Notes under the pieces: generated by a model | What the model was told of the DNA's origin: nothing | What the model saw: only the letters and a program-made list of their open reading frames with translations | The model's database searches: none | Virus record (IMG/VR): IMGVR_UViG_3300042556_002125 | Location: 1 to 24,932 of that record | Direction: 5' to 3' (one strand) | Source of the DNA: a virus | Length of the DNA stretch: 24,932 nucleotides | Part shown: positions 1 through 8,199 of the stretch, piece by piece | Layout of the letters: each line of letters opens with the position of its first letter | Position numbering within the stretch: position 1 is the first letter of the stretch | Made by a program: the position numbers and the translations under genes

Positions 1-4
1 TGAA

Positions 5-1027
5 ATGGCGAAAAGCAGCGTCTCTCGCCCGACATCTGGCGCTACGAATGAATCTCAAAGTTTTTCCCTGTCGTGGCGGGCCTTGTCGCCAACGCCGAAC
101 TCAATAACGGTCACGAGGCCAGTGGTTTTTTCGAAGCTTCCAAACTCCACTGCCACATTTACACAACAAGAACAATTTACACAAGCCACAGAAACCACGG
201 GGATTCATTTTAGTTCCAATTCGTTCACGCACGGATCTTTTGTTTCTACTTACGCAATCACAAGCTGGGCAACTATTCCTGCCAAGGTCAGACGATGGAG
301 CGGTTCTGTTGAATACGACGCAACTGTTCCGTCCTACGTTTCCACCACAAGGCAGTCTTCATCATCGCTTCTTTTTACAGTTGATTCAACCAGTTCAACA
401 ACCGGCAGTGTGCCATTTAGGGAAACGGCCTCGCAATATGTAAGCCGAACAATTCAAAGGTCATCGAACGCCGTTGTTTATGGCCCTCCTCTTGTTTCTT
501 GTGTCAGTCAAGGTAGTTTAACAAAAGCGCGCTACTTCACTCAAGGTGCAGTTGTGGGATCGGAAACTGGCGCGTGGATGGCAATAGAAGGTGGCCCTGT
601 TACGGTGCAAACCGCCGTGCAAGCGCCGGGGGGAGTTACGCTTTTTCCATTCACTACTAAAGGCACAACTGTAAGCTCGAACACGCTGAGTTATTCTGTT
701 GAAACGACAACCAGCAGTGCTGTTGTTTCCGTTTCTGGCGAAAGTTGGACGGCGGTTCAAGGCGTGGCGGGGCTGCATCACGGTGGCGGCCCACTGGTGA
801 AAGGGCAAACTTTTACACAAGTAGCCAGCCCCGGTGGCTACAAAGATGCCGTAAGCGGAACAGTTACAAGTTTTAGTGGAGAGGGCTCGATCTGGACAGA
901 ATCGCAAAGCAACCAAATCCGCTCGTGGTATCCGATAGCAGCCATTTCACCACCGGAACTGCGGGAGGACAGACGATCAATCGTTTTTGCTGCTCCAAAA
1001 AATAACAGTCAGATTCCGTCAGCTTGA
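5..1027 (+). CDS. Ser/Thr-rich probable tail or receptor-binding protein
   Basis: I do not recognise a family. The 340-residue product is very rich in Ser, Thr, Val and Gly, with alternating polar and hydrophobic residues that suggest beta structure. There is no signal peptide or membrane segment, and the last ~35 residues are more charged. It is the first of a run of tail-type genes, so a structural or adhesion role is inferred from position and composition. The ATG at 5 follows a TGA at 1-3 by one base, a spacing also seen at 4038-4042, so this start is plausible; the frame is open to the window edge, so a longer protein is not excluded. Its DNA looks more AT-rich than the next gene, which suggests a separate origin by mosaic exchange. 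Confidence 0.55.
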   Translation: MAKSSVSRPTSGATNESQSFSLSWRALSPTPNSITVTRPVVFSKLPNSTATFTQQEQFTQATETTGIHFSSNSFTHGSFVSTYAITSWATIPAKVRRWSGSVEYDATVPSYVSTTRQSSSSLLFTVDSTSSTTGSVPFRETASQYVSRTIQRSSNAVVYGPPLVSCVSQGSLTKARYFTQGAVVGSETGAWMAIEGGPVTVQTAVQAPGGVTLFPFTTKGTTVSSNTLSYSVETTTSSAVVSVSGESWTAVQGVAGLHHGGGPLVKGQTFTQVASPGGYKDAVSGTVTSFSGEGSIWTESQSNQIRSWYPIAAISPPELREDRRSIVFAAPKNNSQIPSA

Positions 1028-1045
1028 CACCCGCCCCGCCCGCGA
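1024..1045 (+). promoter_or_regulatory. TTGACA junction element, copy 1
   Basis: TTGACA begins at 1024 and overlaps the TGA stop of the upstream gene. Sixteen C-rich bases then separate it from the GTG start at 1046. It belongs to a set of seven similarly placed copies in this window. The space is too short for a normal -35/-10 promoter with a leader, so its role is unknown. Confidence 0.45.
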
Positions 1046-2059
1046 GTGCTGGCAATCGCTACATACGCTACCAAGAGCTATTTCTACGCTTGGCCGCAGT
1101 TTTTAAGGCGCATCGCCGCCGCAGCCGGGCATCACGCCGAGGCGCATTTCATTCTGGCAACCGACCAGAGTGACGAGGCCAAAGCGGCTATCGAGGCAGC
1201 GCGCCACGAACTGCCCGAAGGTTGGCGCATCCAAGCCATTACCCTGCCGCTCGATGACGGAGGGGCCGAGGGCAAGGACTACCAAGTAGAGGCGCAGATG
1301 CGTATTGCCGCCCTACAGGGGGCCGCGTTTGCCGCTGCGAGAAAGATCCGCGCCTCGATGTTGTGGTCGGCGGAGGCCGACAACCTTGTCCCTGCCGATG
1401 CTTTGCGTGTGGCCGAGTGGACGCTGCAAATGCCGCAGGCGGATGGGTCAAACTTTTACGATGTTGCCGCCGTGACGTATCCGAATGGTTTATTCCTTGG
1501 AGGCAACGGGACGCCCCAGAATCCCATTGCCGAGGACTTCACCGAGAAAGAGCGTAAGCTGCCGCCGCGCCTTGTCCGCGCCTTGGAGGCTTGCCGCGAA
1601 AGGCTGAAGGCCGAGCCGACAAGCGAGAAGGAAGGCAAGCGGTTGGGCCGATTGCATGAGCGGGTAAAGCGATGCGCGCCCGACGGCAATGTCTTTGAGG
1701 TAAACGGCAAACACGGTTGGAGGCGCAGGGGATGGATGGACTTCGCTTACCCCGGAATCGGTCGGGGGGCGCTCGTGCCATCCGATTGGTGCGGCTTGGG
1801 CTGCACGCTTCTTTCGGCCAAGGCGCTCGCTCTGGCCGAGTTCAGTGGCTACGACGGCAAGGGAACGCAAGACTTGTTCCTGTGTTGGCATAGGTGGCAC
1901 TCGGCGGGCTTGCGGATCGCCTGCATCCCTCACACGGCGGCGGATCATGTGAAGCGGGACAAGGAAGGAAAGATCGTCCACTACCGGGCGTATCACGAAA
2001 CGGAGGGCGAATACCGAGGCCACCTCCGCGTTCGCCAACAGGAATGGATGCCATGTTAG
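1046..2059 (+). CDS. Glycosyltransferase-like protein (GT-A type)
   Basis: The 337-residue protein probably transfers a sugar, or descends from such an enzyme. The N-terminus begins with a strand (LAIATYAT) followed by a helix. Residues 108-113 (SAEADN) sit where GT-A enzymes carry their metal-binding DxD-like motif. Residues 246-261 and 268-282 (GYDGKGTQDLFLCWH) resemble the late G-x-G-x-(E/Q)-D block of GT2-type enzymes. There is no signal peptide or membrane segment, so a cytoplasmic or virion location is expected. The start is GTG at 1046, just after a TTGACA element. The end overlaps a sugar-epimerase gene by 7 nt, so the two are probably translated together and act on the same glycan. 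Substrate unknown; family assignment is by motif and moderate. Confidence 0.5.
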   Translation: MLAIATYATKSYFYAWPQFLRRIAAAAGHHAEAHFILATDQSDEAKAAIEAARHELPEGWRIQAITLPLDDGGAEGKDYQVEAQMRIAALQGAAFAAARKIRASMLWSAEADNLVPADALRVAEWTLQMPQADGSNFYDVAAVTYPNGLFLGGNGTPQNPIAEDFTEKERKLPPRLVRALEACRERLKAEPTSEKEGKRLGRLHERVKRCAPDGNVFEVNGKHGWRRRGWMDFAYPGIGRGALVPSDWCGLGCTLLSAKALALAEFSGYDGKGTQDLFLCWHRWHSAGLRIACIPHTAADHVKRDKEGKIVHYRAYHETEGEYRGHLRVRQQEWMPC

Positions 2060-2481
2060 GCGAGCTTCGACCGCTTACGGCCCACCTCGATGAGCGGGGC
2101 AATCTCACCGAAATATTCCGCGCCTCGGATGACGCTCACGGCTTCGGCCAAGCCTACATCACGACTTGCGCGGCGGGGGTGGTGAAAGCCTGGCACCGCC
2201 ACAAGCTGCAAGTGGATCGTTGGTTTTGCGTAGCGGGCGCGGCGAAAGTCGGCATTTGGGACGCCGAGGCCAAGCGGGGCGAGACAGTGATCCTTTCCGC
2301 CGACACGCCGCAGCTACTCATCATCCCCGCAGGGTTGTTTCACGGCTTCACGCCGTGCCACGGCCACGCCTCGGCGGCGATTCTAAACCTTCCTTCCCGC
2401 GAATACGACCCCGCCAATCCCGATGAGGATCGCCGGGGGCCGCTCGCCTTTCCGTTTCGGTGGGCTGTGGAGTCGCGCTGA
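2053..2481 (+). CDS. RmlC-like cupin, dTDP-4-dehydrorhamnose 3,5-epimerase family
   Basis: A 142-residue cupin resembling sugar-nucleotide 3,5-epimerases. The core starts near residue 47 with WHRHKLQVDRW, the typical W-H-x-H...Q-x-D block, and continues with a beta strand ending VGIWD. Residues 86-99 (PQLLIIPAGLFHGF) match the conserved second cupin motif, and residues 118-127 (YDPANPDEDR) match the family's Y..P.NPDE tail. Full RmlC enzymes are about 180 residues, so this is a short form and may be a sugar isomerase of the same fold. I chose ATG at 2053 because AGGA lies 9 nt upstream; the in-frame ATG at 2044 is too close to that site. The overlap with the glycosyltransferase suggests joint work on a phage-borne or host surface sugar. 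Confidence 0.68.
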   Translation: MLGELRPLTAHLDERGNLTEIFRASDDAHGFGQAYITTCAAGVVKAWHRHKLQVDRWFCVAGAAKVGIWDAEAKRGETVILSADTPQLLIIPAGLFHGFTPCHGHASAAILNLPSREYDPANPDEDRRGPLAFPFRWAVESR

Positions 2482-2484
2482 CAC

Positions 2485-2511
2485 TTTGACACAGAGGGCG
2501 AGGGCAGGGCC
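2485..2511 (+). promoter_or_regulatory. TTTGACA junction element, copy 2
   Basis: TTTGACA at 2485-2491 lies just after the TGA of the epimerase gene and is followed by 20 purine-rich bases before the ATG at 2512. A partial second copy, TGACAC, overlaps the stop codon at 2479. This copy has the longest spacer of the set and includes AGGG runs that could act as a ribosome-binding site. Confidence 0.4.
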
Positions 2512-3045
2512 ATGCGCGTCTATATCAATCTCGACTCATCCGAATTTGTTGTCTCGCCCGTTTTGACGCAACGGGTCAACACGCTCTATTTCACCCGCCG
2601 CGACACGGTTCCCGTCGAGGTGCAGTTCGTGCGAGGCGGCTCGGTGGTGGAGTTGGGCGCAGGGGCCACAGGGCAGATCGGGATTAAGAAGACGTTCACG
2701 GGCAATTTCCTCGCCAACGATTCCGGGTGGACGAAGACGGGCACAGGCACAACCACCGTTTACACCTTCGATCTTAACCTCAACACGTCCAACATGGACG
2801 CGGAGTTCTCACCGGACGCCACGACCGAGAGCATCACGGCCAAAATCGAGGTCACTTGGTCGGTCAGCGGGACAACCACGACAACGCTGCCGACATCGGC
2901 AGTGGTTTACAACGATGTGATCCGTGGCGGGGAAGGCGTGCCGACCTCAACAGCCGCCGCCTTTGCGCTTCTGCAAGCACCGGGCGGAACAATCTACCGC
3001 GTCTCTGTCGATAACGACGGCATTCTGACAACCGTGCCTAACTAA
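2512..3045 (+). CDS. Probable baseplate/tail protein, BppU-like N-terminus
   Basis: The 177-residue product has no clear family. Residues 27-60 (FTRRDTVPVEVQF...) follow the pattern of phage baseplate proteins of the BppU type, where a charged R-x-D-T precedes beta strands describing a sandwich domain. The middle is rich in Thr and Gly (TKTGTGTTTVYTF), and the C-terminus ends with a short beta-like stretch. The nearby gene at 3675 shows the same early pattern, so the two may share a fold. It follows a TTTGACA element and lies 7 nt from the next gene. A structural role at the tail tip is inferred from this context and from the absence of enzyme motifs. Confidence 0.5.
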   Translation: MRVYINLDSSEFVVSPVLTQRVNTLYFTRRDTVPVEVQFVRGGSVVELGAGATGQIGIKKTFTGNFLANDSGWTKTGTGTTTVYTFDLNLNTSNMDAEFSPDATTESITAKIEVTWSVSGTTTTTLPTSAVVYNDVIRGGEGVPTSTAAAFALLQAPGGTIYRVSVDNDGILTTVPN

Positions 3046-3052
3046 TCTAACC

Positions 3053-3499
3053 ATGAAAACCATCCTCACCCTCCTCCTCGCCACCCTCTGCGCGGCCACC
3101 AGCTACGCGCAGACGATCAAATCGCTCGGCTTTAATTCTACCAACGGGCAAGTGATCGCCAATACGGGAACGAATGCGCTGACGTTTACGAATGGCACGG
3201 TATTTTTTGACAATATAAGCGCAGGAGCTTTGTTTTCTGGGACGAACGAGGTATACGAATTTGATTCTGGGACATTTGCAAAGCCCATTAGGGTATTAGA
3301 AACTTACATTGCAGAAACCCGCACCAACCTTGGACTCCCGCTCGCAGCCCTCACCAACACCAGCAACGTCACCACGATGCGGGCGCTGTCCGGTTCGACC
3401 AACACGAACCACCCGTTCAGCGGATCGGTGTCGGTAATCGGAACCAACAACACAAACACGCTCGTTTTCTCAAACGGCATTTTGCAAGAGGTGCAATGA
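3053..3499 (+). CDS. Exported Asn/Thr-rich protein with Sec signal peptide
   Basis: The N-terminus is a textbook signal peptide: MK, a leucine-rich core (TILTLLLATLCAAT) and a likely cleavage site after Ala at SYAQ, near residue 19. The mature part (~128 residues) is rich in Asn, Thr, Ser and Gly with recurring T-N-T and F-x-N-G pieces (LTFTNGTVFFDN, LVFSNGILQ), suggesting a beta-repeat surface protein. There is no Shine-Dalgarno site in front of the ATG. Its last codons overlap the next gene by ATGA. A signal peptide is unusual for a phage tail-module gene: the protein may be exported by the host rather than built into virions, for example to change the cell surface. The function is unknown. 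Confidence 0.6.
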   Translation: MKTILTLLLATLCAATSYAQTIKSLGFNSTNGQVIANTGTNALTFTNGTVFFDNISAGALFSGTNEVYEFDSGTFAKPIRVLETYIAETRTNLGLPLAALTNTSNVTTMRALSGSTNTNHPFSGSVSVIGTNNTNTLVFSNGILQEVQ

Positions 3500-3678
3500 T
3501 CCACGAGCTTTCAGATTTCTTCACCCGCCCAGCCGTGGCCGTGGCCTCCTCGCTCGGTAGCGTCATCGTCTCGCTGCTTCCGCATTTAGAGACGGGGATG
3601 CGTCTCGGAACACTTGGATGCGGCCTCGCCATCGCCGTGCTGGCGCTGGGCAAGGCATGGAGGGATCGGAACAAATGA
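3496..3678 (+). CDS. Small two-helix membrane protein, possible holin
   Basis: A 60-residue protein with two likely membrane segments: residues ~13-31 (AVAVASSLGSVIVSLLPHL) and ~35-52 (MRLGTLGCGLAIAVLALG), followed by a basic tail (KAWRDRNK). It begins in an ATGA overlap with the exported protein and ends in an ATGA overlap with the next gene, so all three are probably translated as a unit. Size, two helices and the basic tail fit a class II-type holin, but a better-placed holin candidate lies next to the amidase at 8200. It could instead serve the neighbouring exported protein. Confidence 0.55.
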   Translation: MIHELSDFFTRPAVAVASSLGSVIVSLLPHLETGMRLGTLGCGLAIAVLALGKAWRDRNK

Positions 3679-4040
3679 GCGCCTGCAATTCCTCACAGGC
3701 TGATCTTTGCTGGACGCGGGGCGACTCCGGGCGGCTCGATGTGTCGGTCAAAGACGCGGACGGCGATGCCTACAGTCTGGTTGGGGCCACGCTTTTTCTG
3801 ACGGTGAAAAACGCACTCACCGATGCGGATTCTGCCGCCGTGATTCGCAAAGAGGTGACGAGCCACAGCAACGCGGCGGGTGGGATTTCCCACTTTGATC
3901 TTTTGACCACGGACAACGCCACGGCGGGGACACGCTACTACGATGTGCAGCTAAAAGACTCGACCAACAAAATCTACACGCTCTTCGGCGGTCTGTGGAA
4001 AGTCCTGTCCGACGTAACCACTCGCACCGCACCGCTGTAA
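3675..4040 (+). CDS. Baseplate-like protein (BppU-type N-terminal domain)
   Basis: A 121-residue protein. Residues 14-46 (TRGDSGRLDVSVKDADGDAYSL.GATL.LTVK) match the pattern of BppU-type phage baseplate domains, in which R-G-D is followed by strands and a D-x-D-G turn. The remainder continues as beta strands (YYDVQLKDSTNKIYTLFGGLW). I start at ATG 3675, which overlaps the previous stop as ATGA and has a GGA-rich stretch upstream; the longer upstream frame lies inside the previous gene. It ends one base before the fibre gene, so it probably forms the attachment domain or platform for that fibre. The family call is by pattern only. Confidence 0.55.
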   Translation: MSACNSSQADLCWTRGDSGRLDVSVKDADGDAYSLVGATLFLTVKNALTDADSAAVIRKEVTSHSNAAGGISHFDLLTTDNATAGTRYYDVQLKDSTNKIYTLFGGLWKVLSDVTTRTAPL

Positions 4041-4041
4041 A

Positions 4042-7000
4042 ATGGCCGCGTATCACAAAGTCGAAGTGTCGCTGAACACCAACGCGGTCGAGGTGGGCAT
4101 CCCGTCGCCGCAGACGGTGAACGTAGTAGTGCCGACGATCGGCCCTGCGGGGCCAACTGGGGCAACGGGAGCCACGGGCGCAACAGGCGCGACCGGGGCG
4201 CAAGGGCCAGCGGGAACAGGCATTGAGACGCTTACAAGCAAGGGCGACATCCTGTCGCGCAACGACAGCGCGGCAATTCGCGTTGGGATTGGAAGCACAG
4301 GCCAAATCTTAAAAGTTTCGTCTCAGGGGTTGCCGCATTGGGCCAACGAGTCGGGGGCGGTGACCAGCGTGAACGGCGCGACGGGCGCTGTTGTGATTGG
4401 TCAGGGCGACATCGAAGGGATACTTGAATTAAGCGACAGCCTCCAAGACGACATCAGCAGTCTGAACTTGCTTTTACAGTCGCACGGCGAGCGGCACAGG
4501 GCTGGGGGAAGTGACCCCATCTACAATTTAATGGTCAAGGCCGCAGGCGCTGGCGATGCGAACATCAACGGCTACTACTACGCGGCGAACGACGGCGGGC
4601 CAGTGGACTATATTAAAGTTGGGTCAAGCAGGCGCGCGCAAATGGTCTTTGTAAATTCTCGATGGGAATTTCAATACGATAGCGTTGTTTATTATCGCTC
4701 CGAAGTTCGCCAAAGCAGCAGCAAGCCTTGGCTTTCGACAACTTGGACAAATGTTTTGGGCAATTCGCAAATTGACCCCGTGCCAACCGTGACCGAGGCC
4801 AACTTGGCCGAGGTAAACGAAGAAGTTTCGCGGCTTGTGGATTATGCGGGAGCAGCAAAGCTCGGCAGCACTTCGGGGCTTCCTGTTAAAACAGGCACAA
4901 ACGGCGTCATCGAGGCGGGTTCATTTTCTAATGCGGCAGGGACGTTTTGCGAAGGCAACGATGCGCGGTTGAGTGATGCGAGGACGCCAAGCAGCACGTT
5001 GGCCCACGCCGCCAGTCACCAAACTGGGGTTGCCGCCAAATTTAGCGGCCAAGTCGGCGGAATGTCGCAAAACGTAACGATATTTGCCAACAATCTTGGA
5101 ACCACAGGCAACAGCATTACGCTTTCTTTCGACGGCACAGACGACATAGACACAGTTCTCGCAGCTTGGAATGCGGCAAACACCTCAAACACCGCAACAT
5201 TATCCGCTGGAGATGGCACACAAGTTCCCGACAACGCAGAAGAAATTGTCTTATCTGGAGGCATTGCCGCTGGATCGGATGCGCTTGGCAACTTGCGCCT
5301 TTCGTCATTAAACATTAACGGCGGCGAAGTTGAGTTTGGCGGTTCGCTTAACGCCTACAATTTGCCATTCAAGGTTGTTTCGCCTGACATAGCCAACATC
5401 CAAGTCGCGCAACTTCTGGCAAACAATGCGAAGGGTTTTGCGCTTTATGGAACGGGCGCACTTTCTACCGATGGCCCTGTTGTTCAAGCCACACAATACG
5501 AGGTCACAAACAGTGTTAATTGTTACGTCAATCCCTATGGCGGGAATGTTATTGTCGGAGACACAGCGAGCAACGGTGCAAAGTTGCAAGTTGGTGGGAA
5601 TCTGACGCTCAAAGACCTCGACAACGATTTCGCCGCCACCTTCGATGTTCAGTCGCAACTTTCCGATGACGTTACCCTCACGATCCCCGATCAGTCGGGA
5701 ACTCTCGCAGTCGTTACAGACATCCCGACCACCGCAGGAGACGTTGGAGCGGTAGCAGCGGGAGCCATCACCACCTCTGGCCTCACGCAAGCCACCGCAA
5801 GAATTTTAGGAAGGACGACAGCCAGCACAGGCTCCATCGAGGAGATCACAATCGGGGCGGGCTTGAGTCTCTCGGCGGGGGAGTTGTCGGCTACGGGCGC
5901 AGGCGTCACAGACGGCGACAAAGGCGACATCACGGTCAGCGCATCGGGCGCGACATGGACGATTGATTCGGGCGCAGTCGGCACCTCAAAGCTCGGCGGC
6001 GACATCACGACAGCGGGCAAGGCTCTGCTCGATGACGCAGACGCAGCGGCACAGCGCACTACCTTGGGCCTCGCCGCCTCGGCCACGACCGACACGACCA
6101 ACGCCTCAAATATTTCGAGCGGCACCTTGTCCACGGCGCGGATGGGCAGCGGGACGCCTTCGGCCAGTAACTTTTTGCGGGGCGATGGTAGCTGGCAGAC
6201 TGTCGCGGCGGGGGTCGGCGGCGGCACAGGCTCCACCGACAATTCTATTTTGCGGAGTGACGGCACGGGGGGCAGCACGGTGCAGGATTCGGCGCTGGTC
6301 ATTGATGACTACACGGCCTCAACCCAAGGCAACATCACGCTGGCGGCGCGTCTGGTTTCTTTTAGCTGCACGGCCACGGCATCAGATGATTTCGTCACGG
6401 CCACGGGCCACACGTTCGTCAATGGGGATCAAGTTGTCTTCACGGCGCTGACGGGCGGTGCGGGGCTGGCTGCGAACACCCGCTACTTTGTAGTTTCATC
6501 AGCAACCAACCAATTCAAATGCTCCGCAACGTCTGGCGGATCGGCAATCAACATCACCGCGGATGCGACCGCTGGAACGGTGCAGCTTCTGACGGCGATT
6601 GTTCTTAATCCTAACAATGTCGGAGCGCTTATATTCGGGCAAAAGCCAGATGGAACAACCGTTGGTGGTAATGCGCGAGGCTTGCAGGCCATTGATTTAC
6701 AGAGCGGTCGCGGTAACGCAATCCAAGTGGCAAGCGGAGACCAGTCAGTAATTGTCGGAGGATTATCCAACCGCGCATCAAACGCGCAATCAGTGGTGAT
6801 CGGCAGTCAGTTGTCCGTCGCAAGCGGAGCGGGCGCTATCGTTTTGAGCGGATTTTCCAACACGGCCAGCGGCGGAAACGCTGCCATTCTCGGAGGTCAA
6901 TCCAACACCGCCAGCGCAAACCACTCCGCAGTTGCAGCGGCCATTAGCTCCACCGCCTCGGCAGTCAACGCATTTGCTACAGGCGACAGCGCATTGGCCG

Positions 7001-7671
7001 ACCGCCGCAGTATGCACGCAATGACGGGCGGATCATTCGGCGCGCAAGGAGATTCGCAGCACGTTCGGGTCGTTCTTCGCAACAAGTCAACGAGCAACGT
7101 GGCCGTCGAGCTTTTCATCGTCGTCTCTGGCAGCGTTCGCTTCACCATCCCATCAAACAAGGTGATGGCTTGCCTCATCAACGTGCTGGCCGTGACCAGC
7201 GGCGGCGAACACGCAAACCAATATGTCCGCCGTGTGATGATCGGCAACAGGGGTGGCACGACGGCCTTGCGCGGTGCGGTGCAGGATGTCGGCACAGAGG
7301 AACAGGTTTCCGCTGCTGATATTACAGTTACAGCGGATGACACAAACGATTCTCTTAACATTTCTTTCACGGGGCCGACACCTGTGACGGGATGCACAGC
7401 GGAAGCCGATGACGATGTTATCAGCAAAACCGCCCACGGATTTAACAACAACGACGATATTGTTTTCACCTCGCTTACGAGCGGCGCGGGACTGACGGCA
7501 AACACCGTGACCTATTGGGTTATTGATTCCGCTGCTAACACCTTCAAGGTCAGCGCGACTCGCGGCGGAGCGGCGGTCAACATCACTACCGACTACACCG
7601 ACATGACCGCCACTCGCGTCATGCGCGTGACCGCCAGCGTTGATGCCGTCGAGGTCGGTTTTGGAACCTAA
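4042..7671 (+). CDS. Large tail fibre with collagen-like and beta-roll repeats
   Basis: This is the longest protein in the window (1209 residues), probably a trimeric tail fibre that contacts the host. Residues ~34-60 are nine Gly-X-Y triplets (GPAGPTGATGAT...), a collagen-like stalk. A 'GNSITLSFDG...AAWNAAN' block near residue 355 is a small domain common in tail proteins. Around residues 700-760 come T-S-G repeats with FLRGDGSW and ILRSDGTG, typical of fibre shafts. Residues ~900-985 hold short repeats such as GGLSNRAS/SGFSNTAS/GGQSNTAS, like a YadA-type left-handed beta roll. Two similar modules, ~772-853 and ~1114-1194, flank that roll. No chaperone-type autocleavage motif is recognisable. 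The ATG follows the previous stop by one base. Confidence 0.8.
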   Translation: MAAYHKVEVSLNTNAVEVGIPSPQTVNVVVPTIGPAGPTGATGATGATGATGAQGPAGTGIETLTSKGDILSRNDSAAIRVGIGSTGQILKVSSQGLPHWANESGAVTSVNGATGAVVIGQGDIEGILELSDSLQDDISSLNLLLQSHGERHRAGGSDPIYNLMVKAAGAGDANINGYYYAANDGGPVDYIKVGSSRRAQMVFVNSRWEFQYDSVVYYRSEVRQSSSKPWLSTTWTNVLGNSQIDPVPTVTEANLAEVNEEVSRLVDYAGAAKLGSTSGLPVKTGTNGVIEAGSFSNAAGTFCEGNDARLSDARTPSSTLAHAASHQTGVAAKFSGQVGGMSQNVTIFANNLGTTGNSITLSFDGTDDIDTVLAAWNAANTSNTATLSAGDGTQVPDNAEEIVLSGGIAAGSDALGNLRLSSLNINGGEVEFGGSLNAYNLPFKVVSPDIANIQVAQLLANNAKGFALYGTGALSTDGPVVQATQYEVTNSVNCYVNPYGGNVIVGDTASNGAKLQVGGNLTLKDLDNDFAATFDVQSQLSDDVTLTIPDQSGTLAVVTDIPTTAGDVGAVAAGAITTSGLTQATARILGRTTASTGSIEEITIGAGLSLSAGELSATGAGVTDGDKGDITVSASGATWTIDSGAVGTSKLGGDITTAGKALLDDADAAAQRTTLGLAASATTDTTNASNISSGTLSTARMGSGTPSASNFLRGDGSWQTVAAGVGGGTGSTDNSILRSDGTGGSTVQDSALVIDDYTASTQGNITLAARLVSFSCTATASDDFVTATGHTFVNGDQVVFTALTGGAGLAANTRYFVVSSATNQFKCSATSGGSAINITADATAGTVQLLTAIVLNPNNVGALIFGQKPDGTTVGGNARGLQAIDLQSGRGNAIQVASGDQSVIVGGLSNRASNAQSVVIGSQLSVASGAGAIVLSGFSNTASGGNAAILGGQSNTASANHSAVAAAISSTASAVNAFATGDSALADRRSMHAMTGGSFGAQGDSQHVRVVLRNKSTSNVAVELFIVVSGSVRFTIPSNKVMACLINVLAVTSGGEHANQYVRRVMIGNRGGTTALRGAVQDVGTEEQVSAADITVTADDTNDSLNISFTGPTPVTGCTAEADDDVISKTAHGFNNNDDIVFTSLTSGAGLTANTVTYWVIDSAANTFKVSATRGGAAVNITTDYTDMTATRVMRVTASVDAVEVGFGT

Positions 7672-7675
7672 TTCT

Positions 7676-8176
7676 ATGAAAACTTTCGGACTCATCTGGC
7701 CTAACGGCGCACAGGAACTTCGCTCTATCGTCTTGGACGATGACGGCAACCCGCGCATGGATACGCTGGAGCCGAATCCCAAGCCCGACGATTGGCAGGC
7801 TCCGCAAGTGCTGCCGCTGGTTAAAATCGAAAAGCCAGCGCAGGGCGCATGGGAGCCGAATGTGGTGTGGTTTGAGGATCGCGTCGAGCGGCAGTGGGTC
7901 GCGGGGACGCCTGCGCCGTTGCCGACCTTCACCGCCGACGAATGGGTGGACGCGCAGGGTTTCACAGGCAAGCGCCCGACAACGCTTCTTTATCTCAAGC
8001 TCAGGCTCGATGCCGCGCAACTCACCTCTGCCAGGCTCGCCGCCGTGCAGGGCTGGCTCGATGGCATGATCGTGGCGGGTGTGACCGCGCCCGATGAGAA
8101 GCGGAGTGACTATCCTGCCGCGCCTTATTCGTTTGAGGAGGCATCGGCAGAGGCGCTTTCTGTTCTCGCTGGGTAG
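7676..8176 (+). CDS. Hypothetical protein after the tail fibre
   Basis: A 166-residue soluble protein of unknown family. The N-terminal part is acidic and Pro-rich (DDDGNPRMDTLEPNPKPDD), and Trp residues recur across residues ~40-95. The C-terminal part is helical (LYLKLRLDAAQLTSARLAAVQGWLDG). I start at ATG 7676, four bases after the fibre stop, rather than at the in-frame ATG at 7640 inside the fibre gene. Fibre genes are often followed by a fibre-assembly chaperone, and size and position allow that role, but I see no diagnostic motif. It is the last gene before the lysis cassette. Confidence 0.6.
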   Translation: MKTFGLIWPNGAQELRSIVLDDDGNPRMDTLEPNPKPDDWQAPQVLPLVKIEKPAQGAWEPNVVWFEDRVERQWVAGTPAPLPTFTADEWVDAQGFTGKRPTTLLYLKLRLDAAQLTSARLAAVQGWLDGMIVAGVTAPDEKRSDYPAAPYSFEEASAEALSVLAG

Positions 8177-8178
8177 GC

Positions 8179-8199
8179 TTTGACACCCCCACGCGGGGC
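8179..8199 (+). promoter_or_regulatory. TTTGACA junction element, copy 3
   Basis: TTTGACA at 8179-8185 is followed by 14 bases including CCCCCACGCGGGG before the ATG of the holin-like gene. The CCCC/GGGG arms could form a small hairpin around the loop ACGC. This copy does not overlap the upstream stop (TAG at 8174), so the motif is not merely a by-product of a stop codon. Confidence 0.48.

Noticed and set aside
1024-1045. TTGACA elements as ordinary sigma-70 promoters
   Set aside because: A -10 box at normal spacing would fall inside the coding sequence, and the same short distance recurs at every copy, so a standard promoter is not supported.
6897-7505. Minus-strand frame within the tail fibre gene
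   Set aside because: Opposite to repeats of the fibre; composition mirrors them and there is no independent start signal.
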